DNA from: Rhytidiadelphus loreus
Taxonomy: Eukaryota > Streptophyta > Bryopsida > Hypnales > Hylocomiaceae
Direction: 5' to 3'
DNA: 64,000 nucleotides
NCBI GenBank assembly: GCA_947034895.1
Contig: OX344765.1
Location: 45,017,001-45,081,000, forward strand
The position numbers and the translations under genes are program-made. Position 1 is the stretch's first letter; every line of letters starts with the position of its first letter. Shown one piece after another: positions 1 through 12,667 of this stretch. The notes below the pieces were generated by a model. That model worked only from the letters and a program-made list of their open reading frames with translations. It ran no database searches and was not told the origin of the DNA.

Positions 1-655
1 TAAAGTCTTTTGGAAAACAATTCTAGGACATTGAATTAATAAACTATGAATTTCAAAGTGTTGAAACATATGTACCTAAAAAACAAACTTGTAGCCTCGT
101 CAAGGTCCTCATATTTTAGGCAAGGATTTGTAGGGGTTCTAGAAACTTGGTTACAATTAGGCACAAGTACCTTAAAAGCTTTCAGTTCTTTATTACTATT
201 CATTTAGTAAACACCTCACATTGTATGAACCTTGTAAAATGAATGGAGATTTTGCAATGAGCAAAATGGGGCATTAGGAAAAAAATGAACTCCAAAAGAA
301 GACGCTTCACAATGCAAAAATTTGGGTGGCAATGACCTTCTCAACTCACTAATTGAGCCAAAATTGCATGATGGGCTCAAATATTTGTCATGATAGGCTC
401 AAAATTACACAATCCATCTCCACGATCTTAGAAATCAACGGTCCACAATTTAAGGGCGAAAATGTTCCATTCTTGCTGGAAGTCGATGTGGATCCTTGTT
501 GGAGGTCAACCTTGAAAAGCGGGAGGTTGACTTTGGTGTAAAGCCCCAACCAGTTCTTGCCATTCCTACCACACTAAAGCTTGGCCCTTTGTTGAGCACC
601 TTCATGGCTTTGAAGCAATCCTTAATTTCCACGCAGAAACGCTACCCAGTGAGAT
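1..655. other. AT-rich stretch, no gene seen
   Basis: Only short open frames without recognisable motifs or splice structure occur here. I see no RNA gene or repeat I can support. Confidence 0.5.
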
Positions 656-884
656 CACTACTGTAGAAGAAACCCATGTTTTCTGTGACGAGCCCTAATT
701 TTTTCTAATGCATTTTTTTTATGTCTAAGTTGACATTTAGCTGTTTTTATGTTTTTCATGACATCCAAATGATCTAATGAACATCATTAAAAACATAAAA
801 GCAGCTAAATGTCAACTTAGACATAAAAATAATGTGTCGGAAAAAATCAGGACTTGTCACAAAAAACATGGGTTTCTTCTAGTG
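656..884. mobile_element. CACTA-type MITE with 3-bp GAT duplication
   Basis: The left end reads CACTA-CTGTA-GAAGAAACCC and the right end is its inverted complement (CACTA-GAAGAAACCC), so the termini are inverted repeats beginning CACTA. Immediately outside lie GAT (653-655) and GAT (885-887), the 3-bp duplication expected of the CACTA (En/Spm) superfamily. The interior is itself a large inverted repeat (about 714-770 against 790-832), so the element can fold into a long hairpin. It has no coding capacity and must have been moved in trans. Confidence 0.85.
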
Positions 885-1856
885 GATTCACCGTTTGCAA
901 TGAAGATTTTAAAAATTTCAGGTTTCTAGCTTTGTTTGGACTTTGTTACCACAAGTTTGAAATAGCGTGATCTCAGAGATTGACTTCCATGATTTCTAGG
1001 TCTTGCATTGATCTTTATGGTACAAGAACATGACAATTGTTGTTGCAACCTAAATTTTTGGATTCTTGATTTTATGTGAAATGCGTTGATTGTGAACTTA
1101 GTCGCCATTTTTATTGCTTTCCATGAAAGAGATGAGACGATAGATTAATTTCCAATGAGGATTAATTTGTTTTGAGGTGGCCTTGAGTTGATTGGACTTA
1201 GAATTTCTTCAATTTTGCATGTAGCAGGTTCTGTTTGTTTGCGATTAAAAACCTGGACTTATTCAATTTTGGCTGGCCTGTGGCAATGGATCCATTTGTT
1301 TGTCTTCTCCCAGACGGAGGTGTGTACATGTCAAATTTTTATTGGTGGTCTAAAAAAATCAAGCAAATCTTATTTTTGGAATATTTCAATATATCAATTT
1401 TCAGAATTCTCATTTCAACAAGCAATATGGGATCACTCAAATGTGTACTAATATCTACACTTGCATTCATTTCCATATTTGTATTCATATTTGTAATTAT
1501 ATTTGTTATATTCTTGTTTGTACCTATTGGAGCTTTTTTTTCATTTTTTATGAAGTGTCAAAGTGGTGATATAAAATGTTATGGTGGTGCTCTAAATTTT
1601 AGCATTCATCCACAATTTGAATAGAAAATATCACAGTCATTTGTACATTTCACCTATCTCTAATTCTATTTTCATCCACAATCAGGTAATTTCATTTACG
1701 ATTTTTTTTTAATTTGAAGTTTTTTGGCAAAAACTTCACAATTCTTTTGCCCTTTTTTAGCCAAATTTTTTTTTTTTGGTGCAATCTAGTACTACAAAGC
1801 CCAAAAACAACAACCTAGTACCAATATACATATTTTTTTGAAGGATGTCTAGTATT
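885..1856. other. Non-coding, no gene seen
   Basis: Two overlapping short plus-strand frames (around 1188-1624) look like chance frames in T-rich DNA: hydrophobic, low complexity and without a partner exon. Nothing else is supportable. Confidence 0.45.
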
Positions 1857-2105
1857 TTGATGGGATAGTTTGATCTTGATGACCCATGAGGTGATAGTTT
1901 ACTCTTGACTACCGAGGAGGATATAGTTTATTCCTAACAACCAAGGAGGGGATAGTTTATTCCTAATCAACATGGACTGATGGAGGGGATGATAGTATAT
2001 TCCTGACTACTGAGGAAGGGGTAGTTTATTTTTAACTACCGAGGAAAGGATAGTTTATTTTTGACTACCAAGGAAGAGATAGTTTGTTCTTGACCACCAA
2101 GGCAA
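1857..2105. repeat. Degenerate tandem repeat, unit about 35-40 bp
   Basis: About seven imperfect copies of a unit built around GATAGTTTATTCCTGACTAC followed by (C/G)AAGGAGG occur head to tail. The core 'atagttta' is recognisable at each copy while spacing and sequence drift. It lies upstream of the EMSY-like gene copy and is not coding. Confidence 0.7.
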
Positions 2106-2601
2106 AGCTACACAAAATTATATGTGCCCTACAAGTTACCTCATCCATATACCCATAACCTCGGTAGTTGGCTTTGTTGAATATATATAGCTTGTCTTTG
2201 TTCTTTGTTCTTTATTTCTTTCCACCACGTTCTATCAATTTTTCAAGTCTTTTCTTCTCAAAAGTTTATAGGGTTTACCATACATATAAGTTATTTTCAA
2301 CACTTGTATGTGGAAATAGTTTAATTCAAGAATTCAGACAATATAGAATGTCTTTTCTAATTTTAGTGTTTAGATTTTACATGGAATAAAAATTCCTTCA
2401 AATAAAAATTTATTTTTCTTCATATATTAATCTACAAATTTAATAAACTTTAGACATACTTAAAGTTTTGCTTAATTATGTACTAACCTACCCCAAACAT
2501 AGATGTACGGTAGTTTTCTTATTTGTTAAAGAAGCACTTACAGTTGGTAGAGGTTGAAATACTTACTTCTAATCTTTTTATTTGTGAAGGACCTTGGAAG
2601 A
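2106..2601. other. AT-rich flank upstream of the EMSY-like copy
   Basis: No convincing coding region. The 73-codon frame at 2168-2389 is phenylalanine-rich with no known motif. No clear TATA box can be tied to the gene at 2602. Confidence 0.4.
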
Positions 2602-3978
2602 ATGGTGTCAAATCGTAATGGCAAGGATGATGACAACCTCCCAGCTACTAAGGGGATTCATATTGGAGGTGGTGCAAAAAGGGGTGGACCTCGTGAACAA
2701 GGAGCCCCATCAAGCTCTTCTTACATTGATGAGTTCATTTAGGGGCTTGAATGGGATGCATATTATGCTTTGCTAAAAGCATTCCATGCCAAGGAGGAGC
2801 TTCTTCTTCCAAAAAGGATAAAGCTTACGTCCAATTTGAGAAAGGAATTAAGAATTACAGATGAGGAACATCAAGAAATGTTGGAGACAATTGGAGATGA
2901 TGAAACACTTGCACCGGTTTTGACACAGAGACGTACAGGAAAAGACCTAAGCATACCTGCTCCTCCTCCTCCAAGTCATGTTGATTTTCAAAGTAGAAAA
3001 AAGCAAAAAACATGTCATGCTAGTCCACCAGCTCTATTGTTGAAACCTCCTCTTGGTCGTAGTATTGTAACTTCAACTTCAAATACACGAGGGTTGCCTA
3101 TGCAAAAGATATATTTGAAGAAAGGCATTGTAGATGCAGTTAATTCTAATGCAGTAAGCAAAGGTGCAGCAAGACCCAATGTAGGCAAAGGAGGGATTAG
3201 AATGGGTGGACCAACACTACCTAGCCACCTCAAGAGTGTAGGTCCATCTGCAGCTGAATCTTGGGTGGGTCGGAGTCTCCGGATAAGATGGTGGGAAGAT
3301 AACATTCTCTATAAAGCATTGATTGTGGGATATGACAAAGAAGCCAAATTGCATCGAATAACATATGATAGGGGTATCCCAAAAGAGACTTTCGAATTGA
3401 TAGATTTGACAAAGATGGGGGACAATGATATAGAGTGGTTGGATAACGTAGTTGACCCTGTTGCACAAGATCATAAAGGCCATGATCCTCTTGCTTTTCA
3501 AGTTGAACAAAAAAAAGCAAGAGGTTTTAGATTATCAATGGAAAAATCAAAAGGAGGAGATGAAGGAAGAAGACCATCTAACAAATCTTTGCAAGCACCT
3601 CGTACACCACAATCAAGACTAGGGAGACAAGAGGCTTTTGTTGAAGTGGACAATAATGGGACCCACGTAAAATACCTAGAGGTGACAATGTTTGTAAAGG
3701 AAATAGATGCTTTGGAACACAAGGACTTGGGAAAATTGGAGGATGGCAAGTTGATGGTGAAAGAATATGAAGAAATGCTTCAAAAGGCGTTGGCTATGGT
3801 TACCAATTTTTCAATTGATGGTGAGAGCAAAGAAGATACTAATTCGAGTTTAGATGCTGATTCAAGTGATGATGGTGAATCTAGTGGATTGGAGGTCAAT
3901 TATGGTTGTACATCTGGGGCAACGTTAGACCATGTTGAAGACAATGGAGACAACGATGACTACATTGAAATAGATTGA
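2602..3978 (+). pseudogene. EML: EMSY-like (ENT + Tudor/Agenet) gene copy, intronless, with in-frame TAG
   Basis: The frame runs from ATG 2602 to TGA 3976-3978 (about 457 residues) and is interrupted only by TAG at 2740-2742. Around the stop lies an ENT domain (residues ~40-115: GLEWDAYYALLKAFHA, then RKELRITDEEHQEML). A Tudor/Agenet-like domain follows at ~220-285 (SWVGRSLRIRWWEDN ... ITYDRG ... ELIDL). The C-terminus is acidic and Ser/Asp-rich. ENT followed by Tudor is the plant EMSY-LIKE architecture, a family of nuclear chromatin readers. Plant EML genes normally have many introns; this one has none, suggesting a retrocopy, although no poly(A) tail or target duplication was seen. The stop falls at the start of ENT helix 1, so a full protein is unlikely unless translation reinitiates. 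The frame is otherwise intact over 1.2 kb, so inactivation looks recent or function is retained. Confidence 0.7.
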
Positions 3979-5065
3979 CTTTGCTGCAAGTAATAGTAAT
4001 AATCTTACATTGGGGTGGTGTTAAGTTTTTTTACTGATGGGGGCATCAACTAATATGTTTGTGTTGATAAGATGTTTGGTTTAAATCGATTTGACCAATC
4101 ATTTGTAGTTTGGAGAGTGGCTTTGATTTTCAATAGAAAGTTTGATCCTTCACTGGCCTGTGTACTCGCCTACGTATTCAAAACTTGAATGCATCTTAAT
4201 CAAACTCAATTGTAGATTTCAAAATATCCATTTTTTGTATATGCTTCAAACTAAGAAAATAAAGCTTGATAAGTTTAATTTGATTCCGTTTTTAAAAAAT
4301 TTGAAGGATTCCATAATTTCAATGAAGTATAGCCATTGCAAGCTCAGGGCATATACTAGAATCCAAATCTCACAATATTGACTAAATTCTTTTTGTATTC
4401 TCTATTTTTTTAAATTAATATTATATTAATATTTTTATTACGTATTCTTGTATTACTTGAAAAAAATTATATTGTTTTAACATATATTGCTATTGATGAA
4501 ATATTCCTTATAATTATTTATATTTTAAAATAACACAATAATTTGTTTTTTGGTGAAGATTTTTAAAAAACACAATGTTCATAGAAAAATTCTTACATGT
4601 AATTTTTTTTTAAAGTTTATACAAAAATTTCATAGAAACTAAATTTAGCATACTAATGGTAATTTTATTTAAAGGATACAGTTAAAAGTATTTTCATTGT
4701 AAAAGCTCAGAATTATTAGAGAAAAAAAATCACACTATTCTTCATAGATAATTGTAATTTAAAATTAATTTCAAACTAATTGAATTATTATTTTTATTAT
4801 ATTTATCACTTTATCTTTATTTTTTGGTACAAAAATTATATTAATGAAAAGAAATTTGTAAAGCAAATTACATTTTTTCACATTATCAAGAGATAATACA
4901 TAGATTTACATAATAAAAACTTAAGACTAAACTCAAATACGGTTTAAAATGCTAACTCTATGTATAGAATATCGAGTATTCATTATTAATATCAACTAAA
5001 TATTGATATTGGATGCATAATATTCAATTCTAGAGGGACAAATTTTTAATTGATTAAAATTACAT
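3893..5065 (+). repeat. Segmental duplication, copy 1 (EMSY-like tail and 3' flank)
   Basis: From the last ~28 codons of the EMSY-like frame through about 1.1 kb of AT-rich 3' flank, this sequence is similar in order and orientation to 10289-11350. Shared landmarks are the acidic C-terminal codons ending in IEID and TGA, 'tgatgggggcat' just downstream, and 'atattgatattggatg' near 5000 and 11287. Most of the flank has no coding potential. Confidence 0.7.
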
Positions 5066-5178
5066 CATGCACAATGAAATACTTCGTAGACTCTTTTTAT
5101 GCACAAAAGACAATTAAAATCATGAAGGAAGAAGAGAAGTGTCACTTAAGAGATACACTGATGATGAAAGTGAATTTA

Positions 5179-7080
5179 ATTTTGAAATGTTTTCATTAAA
5201 ACAACCATACCATAAGCATCAATAGACAAAGTCCAATATATAGATATACTAAACTTGTAGTTTGCAACATACCACACCTCACTATAGAAGTTTAAAAAAA
5301 CAATTAGTTGTGATTTGAAAGAAAATCAAACTCAATGTTAGCCATGTCAAAAATTCAACTTTATTCAACAATCTACTGAAAAGAGGCACCACACACATCT
5401 GATTTGCCATTAGTTGCCCCCCCCTTTTTCAAAAATAAATAGGCTGTTGATTTTTTTTAAATGCTTCCCCTTCCAGAATGCCGTCAATTTCTCAAAATTT
5501 CTTAAGCTGTTGATCTTTGAAATTTTATTTGAACCATCCATCCAAATACAAATGTGGATACGGAATCAGAATATGGATACGAATATTGTACGGATATGGT
5601 ACCAAAACATGGATACAAATACTTGATATTAGAATATAAATACAAATACGAGTGTGGATATGGATACGATATACAGATATGGAATATGGGATTTTCATTG
5701 TCCCATATTGTTTCATATTAACCTTGTTCAAAAAATCACAAGTAGAGGGAGGGGGATGAAGAATTAAGAAATTAATTTTAATTAATTATTATTTTTGAAA
5801 CCCGGGTGTGGGGAGTTAAATTTTTCTAAATTAATTAATTAAAATTTTGAGTGCATTGTGATAGAAGTGTCACAATGCACCCAAATGTGGCTATAACAGC
5901 CATACACATAGTCAACTTTATTCAACATTACTTTATCTTTTGCCAATTTTTTCTTAGAACTAGGAATTCTTTTGTGTGCCTTGGCATGTTGGTATACATC
6001 ATTTCAAAATGTTGTACACAAAAATTAAAGGAAATTGACATTTATAAATTTTAAAATAACAAAATTTTGACAAATGTGCAAATGATGTTGGTTCTCACAA
6101 TACTTGGATTTTTTTTTGAATTGAGAGCATGGGATAGCATTAGCCATGGTAGAGAGAGTATGGACTATAATATGGACTATTGCTACATATTAATGTCCTT
6201 GCATTTAAAACATTATTTTGTTCAATTGGGCAATACATAAAAGCAATGCATTTAATTTATATTTCACAGAATCTCAACCATATAATTTATTCTTAATTTC
6301 AATCTTGTTGTTGAAAGACTAGAGTTTATTATGCATACAAATAATCCAAAAAATTAAGAAAAAAATAAATTATCATTGTCAATATTGTGAAAAACTACCA
6401 AGTTTAGGAAGATCAATGTAAATTTTGGCAATTTTTTGTTTTTCTATGTATTGGCAATGATAATTTATTTATATTTTAATCTATTTGATCAATTATATGC
6501 ATAATGAACTCTAGTCTTTAAAAAAGATTGAAATTAAAAATACATTACATGGTTGTGATTCTATGAAATATAAATTGAATGCATTGCCCAATTGAACAAA
6601 ATAATGTTTTAAATGCAAGGACATTAAGATGTAGCAATAGTCCATATTGTAGTCCATATTCTCTCTACAATGGCTAATGCTATCCCATGTTCTCAATTCA
6701 AAAAAGAAAACCAAGTATTGTGTGAATCAACATCATTTGCATGTTTGTCAAACTCTTGTTCTTTTAAAATTTATAATTGTCAATTTCCTTCAATTTTTGT
6801 GTACAACAATTTGAAATGATGTATACCAACATGCCAAGGCACAAAAAAAATTCCTAGTTCTAAGAAAAATTGGCAAAAGATAAAGTAATGTTGAACAAAA
6901 TTGAATTTTTGACATGGCTAACTTTGAAATTGATTTTCTTTCAAATTACAACTAATTTTTTCTTCAAACTTCTATGATGATGTGTAGTATGTAGCACACT
7001 ACAACTTTAGTATATCTACTTTTTGGACTTTGTCTATTGATGCTTATGGTATGGTTGTTTGAATGAAAACATTTCAAAAT
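5179..7080. repeat. Fold-back element: long inverted repeat centred near 6400
   Basis: The left arm (5179-5370, continuing at 5912-6395) is the reverse complement, with scattered changes, of the right arm (about 6400-7080). Matching landmarks: 'accataccataagcatcaatag' against its complement near 7040, 'gccaaggcac' near 6835 against its complement near 5980, and 'aactctagtcttt' near 6510 against 6310. The left arm is split by a retroposon-like insertion (5371-5911). Without it the structure is about 1.36 kb and nearly all arm. No target duplication was found at the ends. Confidence 0.7.
5371..5911 (+). mobile_element. Retroposon-like element, copy 1 (541 bp, 16-bp TSD)
   Basis: Flanked by perfect 16-bp direct repeats, TCAACTTTATTCAACA, at 5355-5370 and 5912-5927. 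It shares its body with 12668-13228: 'ttagttgcccccc', 'aggctgttgattttttt', a region of GGATACGAATATG-like hexamers, an 'aacccggg' block, and a terminal hairpin (gtgcattgtga ... tcacaatgcac). Long duplications of this size are typical of target-primed reverse transcription, so a SINE-like retroposon is the likeliest class. There is no coding frame and no poly(A) tail. I do not recognise an A/B box. Confidence 0.75.
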
Positions 7081-7495
7081 TGTATACAATTACTATATAA
7101 TGATGACCTTAGTATTTGTAAAAGCTTTACATAATGTCAATCTATTATGATTTAGTAGTTGAATATAGTTTCTTAACTTATTCAAGTATCAAAAACACAC
7201 TTACAAGGGTATTGGAGTTTTTTTCAATTTCTAAGAAGATCCAACAACTACAACAATTAATTAATTAGTGAATAATATAAAATATATCTAAATTCCAATT
7301 TGGATTATTTGAAGGCATGGTCATTGCACATATCATGTACTCTTTTCACACTAGAGTATGGAAATCTAAGAAGATATACTTACTATATCAATTACTTCAA
7401 ACTTCCAAAGTCTTGTTTCAAATATAAATATCCTTAAATGCAATGGTATCAAAAACAATATTAACCAATTGTTGAAGGGTTCCTTTTAACTTTAA

Positions 7496-8930
7496 CCCCT
7501 AAAATACCAAGGCATTTTCTGGCTCCGAAACCACTGAAAACTGCCATTTCTTTTGCGTTCATTGCAGAAGTTTGAGAAATGTTTTTTTTTCAAAATGTAA
7601 CCGTAAGATCTTGAACTCAACTTGTATGAGATCATGTGGTGAAATTTTCGTGAGGTTTCACCGTACGGATTAGAAGATATTTGCTTTGAAAGTCAAAGTT
7701 TTTTTTTTCCCCACTATGCCCCAATATTTCAGATGCCTTTGACCACCTTTAGCTCAAATTTTTTGCACTACACACCATCAAGTTAAAATTTTTTCTCATG
7801 GGTAATGAAGTTAGGCATACGTATACCAAGTTTCACAGCAATCCAAGACATAGAACACATCCCAAAAAATCTTGTAATGCCACAATGTTTCAAGAATTGG
7901 CATAACACTAGACCATTTTCGAATCAATTTTACCACCACATATTTAGAGATATTGAAAATCCAAATGGTGGATACAAAGATGTACTCAAACTTGACAAGT
8001 AGGAGAAAAAAAGTGAAAAAGACTGAAAATCTCATATTTCTATGAGCTTATGAAGTCTGTAGCGGACTCCAAACAAGCTTACAGAGTAGGCAACCCTTGT
8101 ATAAAGGGACCCTAGATGTTAGCAGTGAGTTCCCAACGAGTTCCCATGCTGTTCTATTGCCAAGGAACTTGTTCCTACGATTTCTAACCAAGTAGTTTCT
8201 CCCTTTTGGTATTGGAGGCAGATGACGGCCCGGGCTCCTTGCAGAATCCGCTACCCTCCGTTTTGCATCCTTCTTTGCCCACATGCACTAAGGGGAAGCC
8301 ACCCATTCTTAATTAGGACCCAATAACCAACTTATAGATGGACTTATTTCCAACCATAGCTAGAATTTGTTTTTTTTTTCTTTTCAAAATTGGGACTAAT
8401 AGATTCATGACACATGTTCCAAAGTAGTAAGTAAGAAAGCATGAAGCATTTAGTAAGATTGTAGTTTTTCAGTGATCGGAATTGGAAGAGTCTAGAGATT
8501 GGCAGTGGGTCTGGAGCACTTTTTGCCTTTCAAAATTCATAGTTATTACAATTCAAGTGATAAAATTACCAAAGTTTATGCAATCCCTATCATTTCTATC
8601 CTTCTACCTCTGAAAATATTTGCTTCACCATGCACTATTCCAAATCATATTCAAAATTGCTTATTTGGTCGGTTATGGGTGGCTCTCCCTTACCCCTACA
8701 TAGTCAACCACAAATTGCCTTGCCCCAACTGCCCACCGAACTGCTTTTGGCGAAAAAATGCTTGTAACTTCTACAAAACAACTCCGATTTCTATGAAAAT
8801 TATATGTACGTGAAGCTTGTGAGAAACTGCACGCTCACAAAAGTTTCAGAAAATCACGTCAAAAAATGAGATTGAACAAGCTTACCCAAATTCCCAAGTG
8901 TCCCTTGAGGGGACTTTGGTACTTTAGGGG
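7496..8930. mobile_element. TTAA-flanked element with CCCCTAAA inverted ends (1.4 kb)
   Basis: The left end CCCCTAAAATACCAA (7496-7510) and right end TTGGTACTTTAGGGG (8916-8930) are inverted repeats with one mismatch. Each is flanked directly by TTAA (7492-7495 and 8931-8934). TTAA target sites occur in piggyBac, Kolobok and some Sola elements, and piggyBac ends begin with a C-run, so a non-autonomous member of one of these groups is possible. The interior includes a more GC-rich block (about 8045-8300) without a recognisable gene. No transposase is present. Confidence 0.55.
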
Positions 8931-8934
8931 TTAA

Positions 8935-10288
8935 GAGAGACCAAAAAATGAAGTGACCTAACTCCCCTAGCTAGCTCACAATAAAGAGTTATTCTTTGCT
9001 TTGAGCCTACATTTGAGGATCTTCAATAGTATTATGGGGACCCATGTACAACATTCAAGTATCATACGTGACTATCATATTTGGCAAAAATTAAAGTTAA
9101 TTTTTTTTTAAATTACTTTGAAAGTGAATAAAAAATAAAATAATTAATGCTACAAATGCCAAACTATCAAAAAATTGTCCTCTTGCAAATTTCAGAGTGT
9201 GGTACATGCAAATCTCAAAATAATAAATTTATAATGTTTCTATAATGTTCATTGAATTTTGAAAAAGTATTGAAAATTTTAAGTTTAAAATAAATTATTC
9301 AACAATTTTTTCCAACTTTAATTAATTATTATGTATAAAATGCCAACCTTCATAGTTGGATATGGTATTCATCAACATTATACTACAAAATATAAGTTTG
9401 AAGTATATGCGGTTTGATTTTGTCAATGTTTGCATTGGTCCTTTTTTGTACTACTCTTCACTTCTATTTACTCCGTGGCACTTAACATAATAGAAATATG
9501 GGTTTGTATAATCCATTGTCATGTACATAATATCAATGGATCCCATGTCCGCACACAAAACCATTTGAAATTTCTTTGTTGTTGCATATTTCAATAAAGC
9601 AACTATAAAATCATGAAGAAGATTCCATTGCATTCCACTCTCCAAAATTTTATGCAAATCCAATGATGCAATTTCAAGGTAAAAATGAATAAAGTTGACT
9701 AAGTTTGTCAAAATGAGTTGACCAAAATAAATTGGTGGCCTATAAATCTAAAATTCTCACTAATAGAATGTCAAAAAAATTCTATATTTTTGGATACCGT
9801 TTTTGAAAGTAGGCTTAGAAAAATCCAAAAAATGCCAAATAACTTCAATCCATAATATAGGGGATGTTGTCTCCAAAATGCGAGCCAAAATGGAAAGGAA
9901 TTGATGCCAAAATAGTTTGGAGATCAAAGAATAGTAAGCATCATGAGTTTTACATAATCTTTGCTTACTATTTTTGAAGTTGCCCATTCCACATGACAAT
10001 CTTTGATCGTACTAAAGACATTTCAAGATAAAAAATTATTTTAAAAATTATTTTAAAATTTTCTTATGAAAGCAATGGAGCCTTATGACAACGTAGAAAT
10101 GCTTCTCTTCTTTTTATGGGTATTCATTTTCATCTTCAAGGAAACTTCAAGATTATCTTTAATTGATTAATTCAATATAGCCATGGACACTTGGATATTA
10201 AGGTATTAAAGACTACATCTTAATTTAGAACACTAGAGCTTAACATTGGGCATATGAGCTCATCTTCTAATAATATAATTTTCGAGGT
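8935..10288. other. AT-rich, no supportable gene
   Basis: Two minus-strand frames (9451-9711 and 9760-9999) could be eroded transposase-type remnants (the second contains NSKQRLCKTHD), but the match is too weak to name. No RNA gene seen. Confidence 0.35.
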
Positions 10289-11350
10289 CAATCATAATTG
10301 TACATCTGGTGCAAAGTTAGACCATTGAGAAGACAATAGAGATAAGAATGACTACATTGAAATAGATTGACTTTGCTACAAGTAACTTAGTAGTACCGTA
10401 GTAGTAGTTGTACATTGGATTTATGTTAAACTTTTTATTGATGGGGGCATGAAGGTAACAAGTGTGTGCTGGTAAAATGTTTTGTTTAAATTGATTTGGC
10501 CAATCTTTTAGAATTTGATTTTAGAATTGTTGTGGTTTTGAATTTTAGTACAAAATTTGATCTTTAAATGACCCATGTATTCAAAACTTCATTGAATTCA
10601 ATTTTAGCTTTCAAAATATCCATTTTTGTATATGATTTAAATTAAAAAATAAAGTCTAAGAAATTTAGTTTTTACTTCTTTTAAAATTTTTCTAGAATTC
10701 AATGAAGTAATGCCATAATTTGCAAACTCTAAGCATATATTACAATCCAAATCACACAATATTGTGTGAATTTTTTTCTTGTGTTCTCTAATTTTTTTTA
10801 AATTAGTGTTATATTAAGAAAAAATCATGTTCTTTTATTGTTGGAAAAAATATTAGATTGTTTTAAAGTATACTATTATTGAATTTTTTTTAATGAATCA
10901 TGATATATTTTATAAAATTGCAATAATTTTTTTTCTATGGAGATTTCTAAAAAATAAAAAAATTTAGCCTAAAAGGATATAGTTAAAGGTGTTTTCATTG
11001 TAAGAACTAATATTTGTTAGAAAAACTTTATGCTATTCTTCATGCCAGTTGTATTAAAAGAATAATTTTAAATTAATTGAATTATTATTTTTATATTTTT
11101 CACTTTGCCTTCATTTTTTTGCTACAAAAATGATATCATTGAAAATAAAATACAAAGCAAATTGCATTTTTTCTCATCAATAGACAATATATAGTTTCAC
11201 ATAATATAAAGATGAGACTAAAGCTAAATATAGTTTAAAATATTGACTTGACCATATAATATTATGCACCAAATATCAATACCAACCAAATATTGATATT
11301 GGATGTATAATATTTAAGTTCAAGGGGGCAACTTTTAAACTAACTAAAAG
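10289..11350 (+). pseudogene. Partial copy of EMSY-like tail (duplication copy 2)
   Basis: Begins abruptly within the acidic C-terminal codons of the EMSY-like gene and continues into the same 3' flank as 3893-5065. In the gene's frame the copy has a TGA where copy 1 has a Val codon, then resumes with DYIEID and the normal TGA. The upstream 6.3 kb is not a copy, so only the tail was duplicated, or the rest was lost. Confidence 0.65.
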
Positions 11351-12648
11351 ATAAACAACATCACTAATAGAAAATCTTGTCCAAGTCAACAAAAAATTAA
11401 CAATTTTTTGTTGATTGACATATTGTATTGACCATTTTAACAATTTTTTGTCACCATGGAAGGCCCATTGTAAATGATGAGGTTCATCATCTAGGCTTCA
11501 TAAAAGACAAGGCCTCCAAATTTTGGCCTTCCAATTTATTTGAGATTCATTGTTTTCAAGCTAGAGCCATTGCGTGCTAGTAATCCTTGTTTAGAGGCCT
11601 CTCTTTATGCTTAGAAAGCTCTTTAAGACAAAAAGAAATTAGATTTAAATCCAAATTTTTGTATACAACTTTTGTTAACCCTTAAAAGATGGGCATGTGA
11701 CTACCTCATCAAACTTAAAAAATTCCACTTAATTATCTTCCAATTAATTCTCCACTATATATAACTAGGGAAGGCACTTGGTGTGAAATAAACCACCTAG
11801 CTACATACAAAGGGTATTTAATTTAGAGATATGAAAAAAAATACTTATATTCTATGATTGTTCCATAAATATAATTTATTATATAGAATATTTACAAGAT
11901 ATTAGTATTTATTCCAAAATTTCAAATGCTATTTGGAAACTATTTTACTTTATGAATAGTTCATATTTTATATTTTTTGAATAAAATGGATTCTATCTTT
12001 GCTTGCACCATGCTTTTGAGATTTTATCAATGTACTTCCTTCTAGATGTATGAATGATTAAAAAAAATTCTTAGCTAGGAATGAGATCACATGTTTTCTA
12101 TAATTTATAATATTTTTGTAATTATTTTGGAATGATTTAAAAATTTTGTGAATTTTTTAAGAGAAAAAGAAGATTATTTCATTTCAAATGCAAATTAAAA
12201 TTTAAAAATCAAAATATTTCTCTAAATGTGTATATTATATTCAAGAACATGGTAGTGCATACCAAATTTCAATGTTTTCTATATTTAGAAAATAGCTTTC
12301 AACTTCAAATTGAAATAAATAAATTTGTTCAAGAAGTTTTCAATGTTTTCAAAATTAAGTGTGGATGACTATAGAACAATGATTTCATTCAGTTTTATAC
12401 TTGTTTGCTAATGGTATCTTCTTGATATAATAACCCTTGGTTGTATTTGCCATTGAGTTAAACCCTAGTCATATTAGTTATTTTTTGAATTTATACCAAG
12501 TCTTTTTTCAAAATAATATAATACGCATGTAATGCCACTAGTGCAAATTTTGTATGGACTACAATGATTTTGTATGTAATCTTAGTTAAAGTTGATACAA
12601 ATTACATTGAAACTACTATAAAACTCAGACAACCAATTCAACCCATGG
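11351..12648. other. AT-rich intergenic sequence
   Basis: No gene, RNA or clear repeat recognised. Short A/T runs only. Confidence 0.45.
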
Positions 12649-12667
12649 AAAATGTGTACTATGTAAC

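Noticed and set aside
8045..8300. More GC-rich block tested as a tRNA or small RNA gene
   Set aside because: No cloverleaf, anticodon arm or CCA-adjacent stem could be drawn.
9760..9999. Minus frame with NSKQRLCKTHD, reminiscent of CACTA transposase remnants
   Set aside because: Only one short stretch resembles the family and the rest does not; too weak without a search.
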